From Thiohalophilus sp. (GTDB taxonomy: Bacteria > Pseudomonadota > Gammaproteobacteria > UBA6429 > Thiohalophilaceae): DNA of 64,000 nt. The notes beneath the pieces were generated by a model, which was given only the letters and a program-made list of their open reading frames with translations, did no database searches and had not been told where the DNA came from. Within the stretch, counting starts at the first letter, position 1, and the number at the start of each line of letters is the position of its first letter. Below, one piece after another: positions 1 through 7,957 of this stretch. Location of the stretch: contig NZ_JAXHMV010000001.1 in the NCBI RefSeq assembly GCF_034521165.1, positions 248,001 through 312,000 on the forward strand, read 5' to 3'. The translations under genes were made by a program, and so were the position numbers.

Positions 1-119
1 AGATCATGGTAATAGGCCCCGGTGCCGTTGCGTTCCGGCAGGGAGTCGGAGAAGAAGGCAATGCGCAGAGACGCCACGGGCAGGGCCTCATCGCTGGGCG
101 GGTTGGGCGGATGATTCAC
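1..119 (-). CDS. Glycosyltransferase family 4-like protein, N-terminal fragment
   Basis: The gene runs off the left edge, so only about 39 N-terminal residues are present. After a short polar leader the protein reads LRIAFFSDSLPERNGTGAYY. This is the first beta strand and glycine-rich donor loop typical of GT4-like glycosyltransferases (family knowledge). The GTG start overlaps the TGA stop of the upstream sulfotransferase gene in a GTGA arrangement, which implies translational coupling in one minus-strand operon with the sulfotransferase and GtrA genes. A role in surface glycan or glycolipid assembly is inferred from these neighbours. The acceptor and the sugar cannot be told from this fragment. 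Confidence 0.6.
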   Translation of the reverse strand, partial: MNHPPNPPSDEALPVASLRIAFFSDSLPERNGTGAYYHD

Positions 120-1297
120 TCGGGCACTCCGACTCGTTGTGGTAGATCAAGAAGACGATAGTAAGGGGGCAGCAGCCGTTGCGCCAACTCCTCGGCAGGA
201 ATGGCCAGGTCCCCGCTACGGTGTTGATGGCGACTGCGGCCGGTGCTCGCGGGGAGCCCCGCCAGATGGGCGGCCAGCGCATCGCCGACGGGCAGCGCCA
301 GTTGCGCCAGCAGCGCGCGGATCACCGCCGCCTGGGCGCGGCGCAGATCGGCCATGTCCACCACGACGGCGCGCTGCTCGGGCCAGTCGGGCAGTATATC
401 GGCCATGTGTTGCAGGGAGGCCTCGAACTGATCCAGAAAAATCCGCTGCAACGCCTCGCCGTCGACCCGGGCGCCGAACAGGGCCTGGGCGCTGCGGATC
501 GAGCTGATCTGGGAGCTGAGGGCCGATGTCGGCTCGCGCACACACAGAATGAATCGCGCCTGCGGACAGATCTGCCTCAGGCCCTGGATCCAGCTGCCGA
601 ACGCGGCGTTTTTGGAAAGCAGTCGCCGCTGCCCGCCATCCGCATAAATATGACGCTGCAGGCAGCGATGGTAGAACCGCAGCATCCGTTGCCGCCGCCC
701 TGGCGGCATGTCGTCATCCATATGGCCAAGCTGACGCAGCCCTGGCGCCGCCGGAAAGGCCAGCAGCAGAATGAAACAGCCACCGGCGGGCAGCAGCGCA
801 AGATAGTCTTCCTCGGCCGCTTCCATGCCCACTTCGTGAATGTCCGCCAGCTCGCCGGCCAGGCGTCGGGTCAGCGCCCGCAGGCCGCGCGCCACAAAAC
901 CCCCGAGCCGCCGATCAAGCGCCGCGCACAGCTCCACTATCCGGCGCTGCAGAATCGAGGGCGCCAGCAAGGCCTCCCAGGTGGTGATCGTGGTGTAGCG
1001 GGACTGCTCGGTGGCCAGCGTCCGGTGCAGGAACGTGGTGCCGCTGCGGGGAATACCGGTAATGAACAGCGCCTGCCCGATCTCCACCCGCCGGTAGCGG
1101 GGAAACAAAACCTCGTCCAGCAACAGACAGACGCCGTGGATGCCCTGAACCAGCACAAACAGCGGAAAACCGAGCACAAGCATCACCAGCCGGCGGGGCC
1201 GTAGCGGCGCGCAGGGGTGGCGCCAGCCGGCCAGCGCCTGAAGCCACCAGCCCAGGTGCCTTGGAAGGCTTTCCAGCAGTACGCGCAGTGTGATCAT
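116..1297 (-). CDS. Sulfotransferase family protein (PAPS-dependent)
   Basis: A 393-residue protein. Residues 78-90 hold the 5'-phosphosulfate loop, with the core GIPRSGTT, which contacts the PAPS sulfonate donor in sulfotransferases. A second conserved patch, RFILCVREPTSAL, fits the 3'-phosphate-binding RxxxxS region. Residues about 36-60 are hydrophobic and could anchor the protein in the membrane. The gene overlaps gtrA by 4 bases (ATGA) and the downstream glycosyltransferase by 3, so the three are probably co-translated. By analogy with similar operons it may sulfate a carbohydrate or lipid-linked glycan. The acceptor is unknown and the assignment stops at family level. Confidence 0.8.
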   Translation of the reverse strand: MITLRVLLESLPRHLGWWLQALAGWRHPCAPLRPRRLVMLVLGFPLFVLVQGIHGVCLLLDEVLFPRYRRVEIGQALFITGIPRSGTTFLHRTLATEQSRYTTITTWEALLAPSILQRRIVELCAALDRRLGGFVARGLRALTRRLAGELADIHEVGMEAAEEDYLALLPAGGCFILLLAFPAAPGLRQLGHMDDDMPPGRRQRMLRFYHRCLQRHIYADGGQRRLLSKNAAFGSWIQGLRQICPQARFILCVREPTSALSSQISSIRSAQALFGARVDGEALQRIFLDQFEASLQHMADILPDWPEQRAVVVDMADLRRAQAAVIRALLAQLALPVGDALAAHLAGLPASTGRSRHQHRSGDLAIPAEELAQRLLPPYYRLLDLPQRVGVPE

Positions 1298-1737
1298 TGA
1301 TCGTCGAAGACCAGCTTGTGGGAGACGAAAAAATTGAAGCCCATGCCCACCATGCCGCCCAGCCAGACGCCGAGCAGGGGCAGCCAGAAATCGACACCGG
1401 GCTTGAGACCGGCCTGCCTCCCCAGCATCACCACCAGCGCGAACACCCCATAATTGAGCAGCCCACCGCCGGAGAAAACCACATAAAAGCGCCCCAGGTC
1501 ATGAAGTATCGTGCGGAAGCGCTCGTGCTGATGGAAGGTGAAATGCCGATTGAGGAAATAGCCCGCGGTCATCGCGGCGAGATAGGAAAACAGCCGGGAG
1601 ATAAAGATATCCACCCCCGCCCCTTCGTGCAGTCCATACAGCAGGCCAATGTCGATCAGGGCGATGCTGCCGGCTACCATCGTAAAGCGGGCGAAAGTGG
1701 ACCGTCGGCTGGTGGATCGAATGATACGAGCGAACAT
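1294..1737 (-). CDS. GtrA-like membrane protein
   Basis: A 147-residue protein with four hydrophobic segments, roughly residues 20-40, 45-65, 85-107 and 113-135, and little else, which matches the GtrA/DPMS3 family. FSYLAAMTAGYFLNRHFTFH in the second segment is typical: GtrA proteins carry an N-R-x-F-T-F element after TM2. Family members help flip polyprenyl-phosphate-linked sugars or stabilise partner glycosyltransferases. It is the first gene of the visible minus-strand operon and overlaps the sulfotransferase by 4 bases. Upstream lies a degenerate, gene-poor stretch. Confidence 0.8.
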   Translation of the reverse strand: MFARIIRSTSRRSTFARFTMVAGSIALIDIGLLYGLHEGAGVDIFISRLFSYLAAMTAGYFLNRHFTFHQHERFRTILHDLGRFYVVFSGGGLLNYGVFALVVMLGRQAGLKPGVDFWLPLLGVWLGGMVGMGFNFFVSHKLVFDDQ

Positions 1738-1870
1738 GCTGGGCTTATGCGGTAAGGGTGGTGGACAGCGGAGACTCTAACGATTCGGCGAGGGGAAAGC
1801 CAGCTCGCATCCTGTCTCGGTCTACAGGTTTGCCGGCACCAGTGTAGAGCGGCCTGTATTGACCTCGGGC

Positions 1871-2008
1871 ATGGTGGCGTCGACCCGCCAGACGCAAGAC
1901 CCGGTGGTGATCAAGAGGATTCTCGATCACTTGAAGAGTAAAGACGAAACCCGCGAGCCCTTCCCGTTACCCGAAAGCCGGGCGCCACCTGGCACGCTAT
2001 TCGGCTAA
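1871..2008 (+). pseudogene. C-terminal remnant of an IS91-type (Y2) transposase
   Basis: The frame reads DPVVIKRILDHLKSKDETRE and closes with RAPPGTLFG and a TAA stop. IS91/IS1294-like transposases end in just this way, with a V-I-x-x-I-L-x-H-L helix and a C-terminal P-P-x-x-L-F-G tail. The same frame stays open upstream to about 1800, but nothing there looks like the catalytic region, so only the tail survives. A fragment of the central part of the same family lies at 7793-7957. They could come from one rearranged copy or from two insertions. Confidence 0.55.
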
Positions 2009-2232
2009 CGCCACCGCTCCCGTTCGACCCCGGATGCTGTTACTCACAGGCACACGGCAGGGTACCGGCTGGCCGCCCGCCGGGGATGGCCCGAAACGGG
2101 ACGCTGGGACGGGAGGCTTTTTTGCTGGCGAGGACTGAATGGGGCAGGATTTAGGGATGGTGGAGGGCCACGCGTTCCACCTCCATCGCTGAATAACCGG
2201 TTGACCGGTCCGGAAAAGGGCGTTTATTCTTC

Positions 2233-2477
2233 TTATACTCCAGACCAGACTTCACGATAAACCGCCAGGTCTTCTACCGGGGTGTAGGCAAAGATCAGGG
2301 TGGGTAGGGTCTACCTGTTTGGCAGGATCCGAGGGAATATCGGCGATCAGGTCGCCGTTTTTGTCCTGGTACTGTATCGGACTCCATCCGGTTTCAGTTG
2401 GTGTCCGAGGGCAGGGGGACGATCTGGGTAATCAGTTCGCTACGGGGGATAGGCCTGTCATCATCAAGGTCGCTCAT
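2233..2477 (-). pseudogene. Frameshifted remnant of a PhnD/PhnD-like phosphate-phosphonate binding protein
   Basis: An ATG at 2477 opens a frame that starts MSDLDDDRPIPRSELITQ and stops after 27 codons. A shift of frame near 2395 reveals a second coding-like run containing NGDLIADIPSDP and LIFAYTPVEDLAVYREVW, which stops at 2233. The latter recalls the N-terminal region of large PhnD-like periplasmic binding proteins of phosphate/phosphite/phosphonate transporters, judged from memory of the family. The C-terminal three quarters are missing. The remnant lies just upstream of the Pho-box-controlled pst operon, in opposite orientation, and may be an older transport gene lost from this locus. Confidence 0.4.
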
Positions 2478-2567
2478 AGGGACTCCCTTTTGCCTCTGGA
2501 ATTGTTGTAATGCTTCGCATGGTAACGGCCTTCGCGGTGTCTGCAAGAAAAACAGGATTTTTTCACC

Positions 2568-2585
2568 TTGTCATCTTTCTGTCAT
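2568..2585 (+). promoter_or_regulatory. Pho box (PhoB operator) upstream of pstS
   Basis: Two direct heptamers, ttgtcat and ctgtcat, are separated by the AT-rich tetramer cttt. This fits the PhoB consensus of two CTGTCAT repeats 11 bases apart, with one mismatch in the first heptamer. It lies 123 bases before the pstS ATG and replaces the -35 element of a PhoB-activated promoter. The operon is therefore expected to be induced by phosphate starvation. Confidence 0.85.
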
Positions 2586-2640
2586 TTTTCTTCATTAGAG
2601 TTCTCGCAGTGCTTGAAGCGAGCTGTAAATCACCTCTCGC

Positions 2641-2678
2641 AAAGTGCTTGGAAAACCTAAAAGTGCTTGGAAAACCTA
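2641..2678 (+). repeat. Tandem duplication of 19 bases in the pstS leader
   Basis: The unit aaagtgcttggaaaaccta occurs twice, head to tail, with no mismatch, between the Pho box and the pstS start. It would lie in the 5' untranslated part of the pstS mRNA. It looks like a recent slippage duplication; no function is evident. Confidence 0.9.
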
Positions 2679-2707
2679 AAAGCGTTGAACGCAAATTGGA
2701 GAGAAAC

Positions 2708-3700
2708 ATGAAAAAATATCTTTTGATCAGTGCTGTCCTTGCCGGCTGCCTGACTGCCCAGAGTGCCTATGCCGTGGATACCGTCCAGGTGGATGGTTCA
2801 AGTACCGTTTTCCCGATTTCCGAGGCAATGGCTGAAGAGTTCGGTAAGAAGCATCGCGGCGAGATCCGGGTGACTGTAGGCCTGTCCGGCACCGGTGGCG
2901 GCTTCAAGAAATTCTGTCGCGGAGAGACGGACATTACCGGCGCTTCCCGTCCGATCCGTCCAGGTGAGCTTGAACAGTGCAAGAAAAACGGCATTGAATT
3001 TATCGAACTGCCGATCGCCATGGATGCTTTGAGTGTTGTAATCAACCCCAGAAACGATTGGGTCGACTACCTCACTGTGGCAGAGCTCAAGAAAATGTGG
3101 GAGCCGGAAGCTCAGGGTAAGATCACCAACTGGAACCAGATTCGCGACGGTTTCCCGGATCGTGACCTGGTTCTGTACGGTGCAGGCACCGACTCCGGCA
3201 CCTACGATTACTTTACCGCCGCCATTGTTGGTGAAGAGCATTCCAGTCGCGGTGATTTTAGCGCCAGTGAAGACGACAACGTGCTGGTACAGGGTGTTGC
3301 CAACACTCAAGAGGCTCTCGGTTTCTTCGGCCTGGCCTACTATCTGGAGAACGAGAACAAGTTGAAGGCTGTTCCGATCTCCTGGAAAGGCAGTAAGCCG
3401 GTCAAGCCGAGCATGCAGAGCGCCGGTGATGGCGAATACCAGCCGCTGACCCGTCCGCTCTACTTCTATGCCAAAAAGTCTTCGGTAATGGAAAAGGACT
3501 ACGTTGAAGAGTTCCTTCAGTTCATCTATCGCGACTCAAACAAGGAGCTGATCAGCGAGGTTGGCTATGTGCCCAACGGCCAGAAAGTTCGTGCAGCAGC
3601 TCTGCGGGTTCTGAACGACCGCGAAGTTGGTACGGCTTACCAGGGCTCCGAAGTAGGCGTTGATGTGGTCGAAACACTGAACCGCAAAAAGCACTACTGA
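2708..3700 (+). CDS. pstS: Phosphate ABC transporter substrate-binding protein PstS
   Basis: A 330-residue periplasmic binding protein that captures phosphate for PstCAB. The start at 2708 is preceded by ggagagaaac and gives an export signal, MKKYLLISAVLAGCLTAQSA, with likely cleavage after AYA at residue 22. An LAGC motif at residues 11-14 could alternatively be a lipobox. Phosphate-binding loops are visible as DGSSTVFPI, GLSGTGGGF and GAGTDSGTY. Longer upstream starts in the same frame would run through the Pho box and are rejected. It is the first gene of pstSCAB-phoU. A stable hairpin follows it, which probably lets PstS be made in excess of the membrane subunits. Confidence 0.95.
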   Translation: MKKYLLISAVLAGCLTAQSAYAVDTVQVDGSSTVFPISEAMAEEFGKKHRGEIRVTVGLSGTGGGFKKFCRGETDITGASRPIRPGELEQCKKNGIEFIELPIAMDALSVVINPRNDWVDYLTVAELKKMWEPEAQGKITNWNQIRDGFPDRDLVLYGAGTDSGTYDYFTAAIVGEEHSSRGDFSASEDDNVLVQGVANTQEALGFFGLAYYLENENKLKAVPISWKGSKPVKPSMQSAGDGEYQPLTRPLYFYAKKSSVMEKDYVEEFLQFIYRDSNKELISEVGYVPNGQKVRAAALRVLNDREVGTAYQGSEVGVDVVETLNRKKHY

Positions 3701-3718
3701 GCAGGCTTATTGAAAGTC

Positions 3719-3754
3719 AGCAGAGGCGGAGGCAAGCATGCCTTCGCTTCTGTT
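3719..3754 (+). terminator. Intercistronic hairpin between pstS and pstC
   Basis: A 16-base-pair stem, including G-U pairs, formed by agcagaggcggaggca and tgccttcgcttctgtt around the loop agca. A weak T-rich tract follows 20 bases later. In pst operons such a structure attenuates read-through or protects the pstS 3' end, so that pstS mRNA outnumbers pstCAB mRNA. The effect here is inferred. Confidence 0.7.
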
Positions 3755-3802
3755 ATTATGCGCGCTGTCATTTTTTTGTAATCCAAGCTGGGCGTAAAAC
3801 CA

Positions 3803-4744
3803 ATGGCTAATCCCAATTCTGCGCGCCCTGAGTCCTCCGGGGTTCAGGTGTCCGCACACTTTCTCCGCAGGCGTGAAACGGTCAATAAGACCGCAAAATA
3901 CGTGCTGATGGCAGCAGCGGCGGTGTCCGTGTTTGTTACCATCGGTATTGTGTATGTGCTGGTGAGTGAGGCTCTGAAATTCTTTGAAGATGTCTCGGTG
4001 TGGGAGTTTGTCTCCGGCACCAGCTGGACGCCGATGTTTTCCAGGCCGACCTTTGGCATCTGGCCGTTGTTGTCGGGCACCCTCGTTGTGTCGGGTATTG
4101 CCCTGGGAGTATCGATTCCCTTTGGCCTGACCCTGGCGGTGTATCTCAGCGAGTACGCGCCGGATAAAGTCCGGGAATCGGTCAAGCCGATACTGGAGTT
4201 GCTGGAAGGCGTTCCTACCGTGGTTTATGGCTACTTCGCCCTTTTTCTTGTGACACCTTTGCTGCAGATTATTTTTCCGGAACTACCGGGCTTCAATATG
4301 CTGGCGCCGGGTCTGGTGATGGGAATCATGATACTGCCCTACACCACCTCCCTGAGTGAGGACGCCATGCGGGCGGTGCCCAACAGCATTCGTGAAGGCG
4401 CTTACGCCCTGGGCTACAGCCGCTTCCACACCGCTGTAAAGGTAGTGATTCCAGCAGCCATATCCGGTATCACGGCCGCCTTTATTCTCGCCATGTCCAG
4501 AGCCGTGGGTGAAACCATGGTAGTGGCCATTGCTGCGGGCCAGATGCCAAACTTCACCTTCAACCCGATGGAAGGCGCGGCGACGATCACCACCTTTATT
4601 GTGCAGGTCAGCCTCGGCGATGTCAGCCATGGCTCCATTGCTTACCTGTCGATCTTTGCGGCCGGTCTGGTGCTGTTCCTGCTGACGCTGGTTTTCAACC
4701 TGATCGGTTTCTTCCTGCGCAAGCGCTACCGCCAGGCTTACTGA
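3803..4744 (+). CDS. pstC: Phosphate ABC transporter permease PstC
   Basis: A 313-residue inner-membrane subunit of the high-affinity phosphate importer. An N-terminal cytoplasmic tail of about 30 residues is followed by six hydrophobic segments. The EAA-type loop that contacts PstB is visible as REGAYALGYSRFHTAVKVV in the second half. GVPTVVYGYFALF and AVGETMVVAIAAGQ are typical PstC blocks. It begins 102 bases after pstS, past the hairpin, and is followed directly by pstA. PstC and PstA form the heterodimeric pore. Confidence 0.95.
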   Translation: MANPNSARPESSGVQVSAHFLRRRETVNKTAKYVLMAAAAVSVFVTIGIVYVLVSEALKFFEDVSVWEFVSGTSWTPMFSRPTFGIWPLLSGTLVVSGIALGVSIPFGLTLAVYLSEYAPDKVRESVKPILELLEGVPTVVYGYFALFLVTPLLQIIFPELPGFNMLAPGLVMGIMILPYTTSLSEDAMRAVPNSIREGAYALGYSRFHTAVKVVIPAAISGITAAFILAMSRAVGETMVVAIAAGQMPNFTFNPMEGAATITTFIVQVSLGDVSHGSIAYLSIFAAGLVLFLLTLVFNLIGFFLRKRYRQAY

Positions 4745-4751
4745 GGTGACT

Positions 4752-5684
4752 ATGAACACATTGGCTACAAACATCCAAAGCGGTATCGATTACGCGTCGA
4801 TTTCCAGAAAGAATCATTCCAAAGACATTATCTTTGCGTCCCTGGGCATTATCGTTCTGTTCATTGCCATATCGACCCTGCTGGCACTGTTTCTTGATCT
4901 GGCTATCCGCGGGGCGCCACAGTGGACTAACCCGGACTTCTACTCGAGCTTTCCATCGCGAAAGCCCATGGAAGCCGGTATTCTTTCCGCCTGGGTTGGC
5001 ACCATCATGGTTATGCTGGTGACGGCCGTTGTCGCTGTCCCGCTGGGGATTGGTGCCGGGTTATACATGGAGGAATACGCCACCAAGAACTGGTTTACCG
5101 ACATTATTGAAATCAACGTCTCCAATCTGGCCGGTGTTCCTTCGATTGTCTATGGCCTGCTGGCGCTCGGGCTGTTTGTCCAGACTTTCGGGATGGGCGA
5201 GACGGTGCTGGTCGCGGGGCTTGTGCTGGCGCTGATGATACTGCCGATTGTCATTGTTTCCACCCGGGAGTCGGTACGTTCAATTCCCGGCGAACTGCGG
5301 GAAGCGGCCTATGGCCTTGGCGCCAACCAGTGGCAGACCATGTCTCTGTATATCCTTCCGGCCGCCAAGCCGGGCATTATCACTGGTGGGATCGTCGGGC
5401 TTTCCCGTGCGATTGGTGAAACTGCCCCGGTTATCACCATTGGCGCGCTTTCGTATATTGCTTTCCTGCCGCCGTCGCCGGTCAGTGGCGAGCCTCCGTT
5501 CCTGAATTTTGAGTGGCTGTTCAGTTCGTTTACGGTTATGCCGATCCAGATGTTTGGCTGGGTCTCCCGGCCGCAAGCCGACTTTCAGATTACGGCGGCG
5601 GCGGCCGGTGCCGTACTGATCGTAATGACGCTGGCGATGAATGGACTGGCTATTTATATTCGCTATCGGGCCCGAAAGTCCTGA
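4752..5684 (+). CDS. pstA: Phosphate ABC transporter permease PstA
   Basis: A 310-residue permease that pairs with PstC. The ATG at 4752 is chosen because tgaggtg just upstream is a good ribosome site; a GTG at 4746 in frame lies inside it. Six membrane spans are visible. Family blocks are NLAGVPSIVYGLLALGLFV, the EAA loop with ELREAAYGLGANQWQT, and RAIGETAPVITIGAL. The gene starts 8 bases after the pstC stop, and pstB follows after 63 bases. Confidence 0.95.
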   Translation: MNTLATNIQSGIDYASISRKNHSKDIIFASLGIIVLFIAISTLLALFLDLAIRGAPQWTNPDFYSSFPSRKPMEAGILSAWVGTIMVMLVTAVVAVPLGIGAGLYMEEYATKNWFTDIIEINVSNLAGVPSIVYGLLALGLFVQTFGMGETVLVAGLVLALMILPIVIVSTRESVRSIPGELREAAYGLGANQWQTMSLYILPAAKPGIITGGIVGLSRAIGETAPVITIGALSYIAFLPPSPVSGEPPFLNFEWLFSSFTVMPIQMFGWVSRPQADFQITAAAAGAVLIVMTLAMNGLAIYIRYRARKS

Positions 5685-5747
5685 CCGAACACGTGTCACA
5701 TTGTTCGGATGAACTAATTAATCAATAGGTTTAAAAAGGGGCGACCC

Positions 5748-6614
5748 ATGAGTACGGATCAAACGTCTACCATACAAATCAGTGAGTCCGCCCATCAGGG
5801 TGGACGTACCGCGAAACCCAGTGAAACCCGTGAACACTGGTACCTTGAGCCAGAAGGCGCGTTGCGGGCCAGGGTATCCAACCTGAAATTCTGGTACGCC
5901 GATGGCACCCAGGCGATTGACGATGTCAGCATGCCGCTGGTGGACAAGAAAGTCACGGCGCTGATCGGCCCCTCGGGCTGCGGTAAAAGCACGTTGCTGC
6001 GCTGCTTCAATCGCATGCACGACCTCTATCAGGGGGTGAAATACTCGGGTTCCATCAATCTGTTACCGGAAGATGAAAACCTGATTGACCTGGACGCTAA
6101 CATTGTCCGGATGCGGGTCGGCATGGTGTTCCAGAAACCGAACCCCTTCCCGAAGTCGATTTACGAGAACGTGATCGCCGGCCTGAAAATCCGTGGCATC
6201 CGCAAGCGTGAGACCCTCGACGAAGTTGTTGAAACCTCGCTGAGACAGGCGGCGTTGTGGGATGAAGTCAAAGACCAGCTTCACCATCCGGCTCTGAGCA
6301 TATCAGGCGGCCAGCAGCAGCGTTTGTGTATTGCCCGCGCGCTGGCGGTCAAACCCGAAATCCTTCTGCTGGATGAGCCCACATCAGCGCTGGATCCCAT
6401 CGCCACTGCGAAAATAGAAGATCTGATTAACGAGCTGACCGGCAAAGTGACGGTGCTGATTGTGACCCACAATATGCAGCAGGCAGCGCGGATATCCAAC
6501 TATACTGCTTACATGTACCTCGGCAAGCTGATTGAATACAACGAGACCAACGATCTCTTTCAGCGGCCGAAGTGCCAGCGCACGGAAGACTACATTACCG
6601 GTCGCTTTGGTTAA
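5748..6614 (+). CDS. pstB: Phosphate ABC transporter ATP-binding protein PstB
   Basis: A 288-residue ATPase that powers PstCA. The Walker A motif GPSGCGKST is at residues 74-82, followed by the Q-loop in GMVFQKPNPFPKS, the ABC signature ISGGQQQR, the Walker B ILLLDEPTSALDP and the H-loop in VLIVTHNMQQA. The N-terminus is about 30 residues longer than in E. coli PstB and is polar, possibly a lineage-specific extension. PstB with PhoU also relays phosphate sufficiency to PhoR, although no phoBR genes lie in this window. Confidence 0.96.
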   Translation: MSTDQTSTIQISESAHQGGRTAKPSETREHWYLEPEGALRARVSNLKFWYADGTQAIDDVSMPLVDKKVTALIGPSGCGKSTLLRCFNRMHDLYQGVKYSGSINLLPEDENLIDLDANIVRMRVGMVFQKPNPFPKSIYENVIAGLKIRGIRKRETLDEVVETSLRQAALWDEVKDQLHHPALSISGGQQQRLCIARALAVKPEILLLDEPTSALDPIATAKIEDLINELTGKVTVLIVTHNMQQAARISNYTAYMYLGKLIEYNETNDLFQRPKCQRTEDYITGRFG

Positions 6615-6655
6615 GACCGATATTATTGCCGCAGGAGCCGAACCGGAGATTTATT

Positions 6656-7387
6656 ATGTCCACAAGTCATGAAAGCCATTTACAGCACATATCACAGCAG
6701 TTCAACACCGAGCTGAGCCAGCTTCGCGACGATTTCCTGAAGATGGGTGGTATGGTCGAAGACCAGATCGTCAAAGCCATGGAGGCCCTGGAAAACCACG
6801 ATTACGAATTGGCGGAAGCCACCCGCGTCAAGGACAAAGAAGTTGATCAACTGGAATTGCTGATCGATGAGGAAGCCAACCGGGTGATCGTAAAACGGCA
6901 GCCAACTGCCAGCGATCTGCGCCTGGTGATTTCAGTGGTAAAAATGGTTTCAGACCTTGAGCGTATCGGTGATGAGTCGAAAAAGATCGCCAAGTTCGCG
7001 TTATCAATGTTTGATGAGAGCGACAACTTCGTGGCAGCGCCCAGGGGATATGTTGAGGCCCGGCATATTGCCCAGCACGTTGTCGCAATGGTCAGAGACG
7101 CTCTTGATGCGTTCGCGCGTTTCGATACCGAAATGGCATTGCGCATCATCAAGGAAGACAAGCGTGTCGATGAAGAATACAAGGCTGCGACCCGCTCACT
7201 TGTGACATATATGATGGAAGATCCGAGAAGCATTTCCAGTTGTCTTTCCATTATGTGGGTATTGAGATCTCTGGAAAGGGTCGGTGACCACGCCTGTAAC
7301 ATCGCCCAGCATGTGATTTTTCTTGTCGAGGGCGAGGATGTTCGTCACACGCCCATGGATGAGACTGAACGGGTCGTCGGCCGGTAA
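6656..7387 (+). CDS. phoU: Phosphate signalling protein PhoU
   Basis: A 243-residue, all-helical protein with two repeated PhoU domains, residues about 20-110 and 120-210. The metal-binding E/DxxxD-type motifs appear as DLERIGDESKKIA and SLERVGDHACNIAQH. The ATG at 6656 follows ccggagattt and is 41 bases past pstB; an upstream in-frame start inside pstB is unlikely. PhoU joins the Pst complex to PhoR and represses the Pho regulon when phosphate is plentiful. It is the last gene of the operon. Confidence 0.95.
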   Translation: MSTSHESHLQHISQQFNTELSQLRDDFLKMGGMVEDQIVKAMEALENHDYELAEATRVKDKEVDQLELLIDEEANRVIVKRQPTASDLRLVISVVKMVSDLERIGDESKKIAKFALSMFDESDNFVAAPRGYVEARHIAQHVVAMVRDALDAFARFDTEMALRIIKEDKRVDEEYKAATRSLVTYMMEDPRSISSCLSIMWVLRSLERVGDHACNIAQHVIFLVEGEDVRHTPMDETERVVGR

Positions 7388-7427
7388 TTCAGTTTCCGCC
7401 TCTGTGGTCTGTTGGTTGGGAGTTATT

Positions 7428-7536
7428 GCCTGGCAGGGGGCAAATGTTCAGAACACGCCCGTTAATACGTCCCTGTAGGGCTCGGTCGCGCCATCCATGG
7501 CGCTCTACGGTTCTGAACACTTGCCCCCAGCCAGGC
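7428..7536. repeat. REP/MITE-like palindromic element after phoU
   Basis: Arms of 27 bases at 7428-7454 and 7510-7536 are inverted copies with two mismatches. The left arm is gcctggcagggggcaaatg followed by ttcagaac. The 55-base centre contains the smaller inverted pair gcgccat/atggcgc. The arrangement resembles dispersed palindromic elements common in gammaproteobacterial intergenic DNA. It may serve as a 3' end for the pst operon. No transposase is associated. Confidence 0.7.
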
Positions 7537-7586
7537 TCTGCACCAGCTCCTGAAGGCTGCGAAGGCAGCTCCCAGATCAAAAAGTC

Positions 7587-7800
7587 TCAGCCCTTTTCTG
7601 TATTATCGGCATAGGGCGGCCATCCCAGAGGCTTGCCTGTCAAAAGGTGCAGATGGATGTGAAATATCGTCTGGCCTGCATTCTCTCCGCAGTTCATCAC
7701 TGTCCGATAGCCGTCGTTTGCAAAGCCCATATCCTTCGCCAGTTTTGCCGCCACCCAGTACAGGTGACCGACCAGTTCCCGGTTGCCTTCCCCGATGTCC
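7587..7800 (-). pseudogene. 5'-truncated HIT-family (HinT-like) gene
   Basis: The C-terminal two thirds of a histidine-triad nucleotide-binding protein. DGYRTVMNCGENAGQTIFHI, then HLHLLTGKPLGWPP, contains the HxHxHxx active site that releases AMP from substrates. The N-terminal part of the family (about 40 residues, normally beginning the 110-115 residue protein) is missing. Just where it should continue, near 7793-7800, the opposite strand becomes recognisable as an IS91-type transposase fragment. The simplest reading is disruption by insertion or recombination. An ATG at 7826 could still allow a short product. Confidence 0.65.
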
Positions 7801-7957
7801 GGCGGTGTCGGAAAAGCGGCTGTCACTCACGCCGAATGGCAACATCCGTTACCAGCTCAAGACGCCGTACCGGGACGGCACCACGCATGTGATCTTTGAG
7901 GCGCTGGATTTCATTGCCCGCCTGGCGGCGCTGGTACCCCGGCTGCGCATCAGATAG
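7793..7957 (+). pseudogene. Internal fragment of an IS91-type transposase
   Basis: The frame reads PAVSEKRLSLTPNGNIRYQL, then KTPYRDGTTHVIFEALDFIA and RLAALVP, and stops at 7957. This matches the central block of Y2 (IS91/ISCR-like) transposases, where a Y-x-L-K-x-x-Y-R-D-G-T-T-H-V stretch precedes R-L-A-A-L-V-P. The family's next expected segment (a H-G-V-F-A-P type motif) is absent, so the copy is truncated on both sides. It abuts the broken HIT gene. Confidence 0.7.

Noticed and set aside
2319..2598. Two small plus-strand frames (63 and 66 codons) before pstS
   Set aside because: They lie across the PhnD-like remnant and the Pho box, start without good ribosome sites and have no protein-like pattern.
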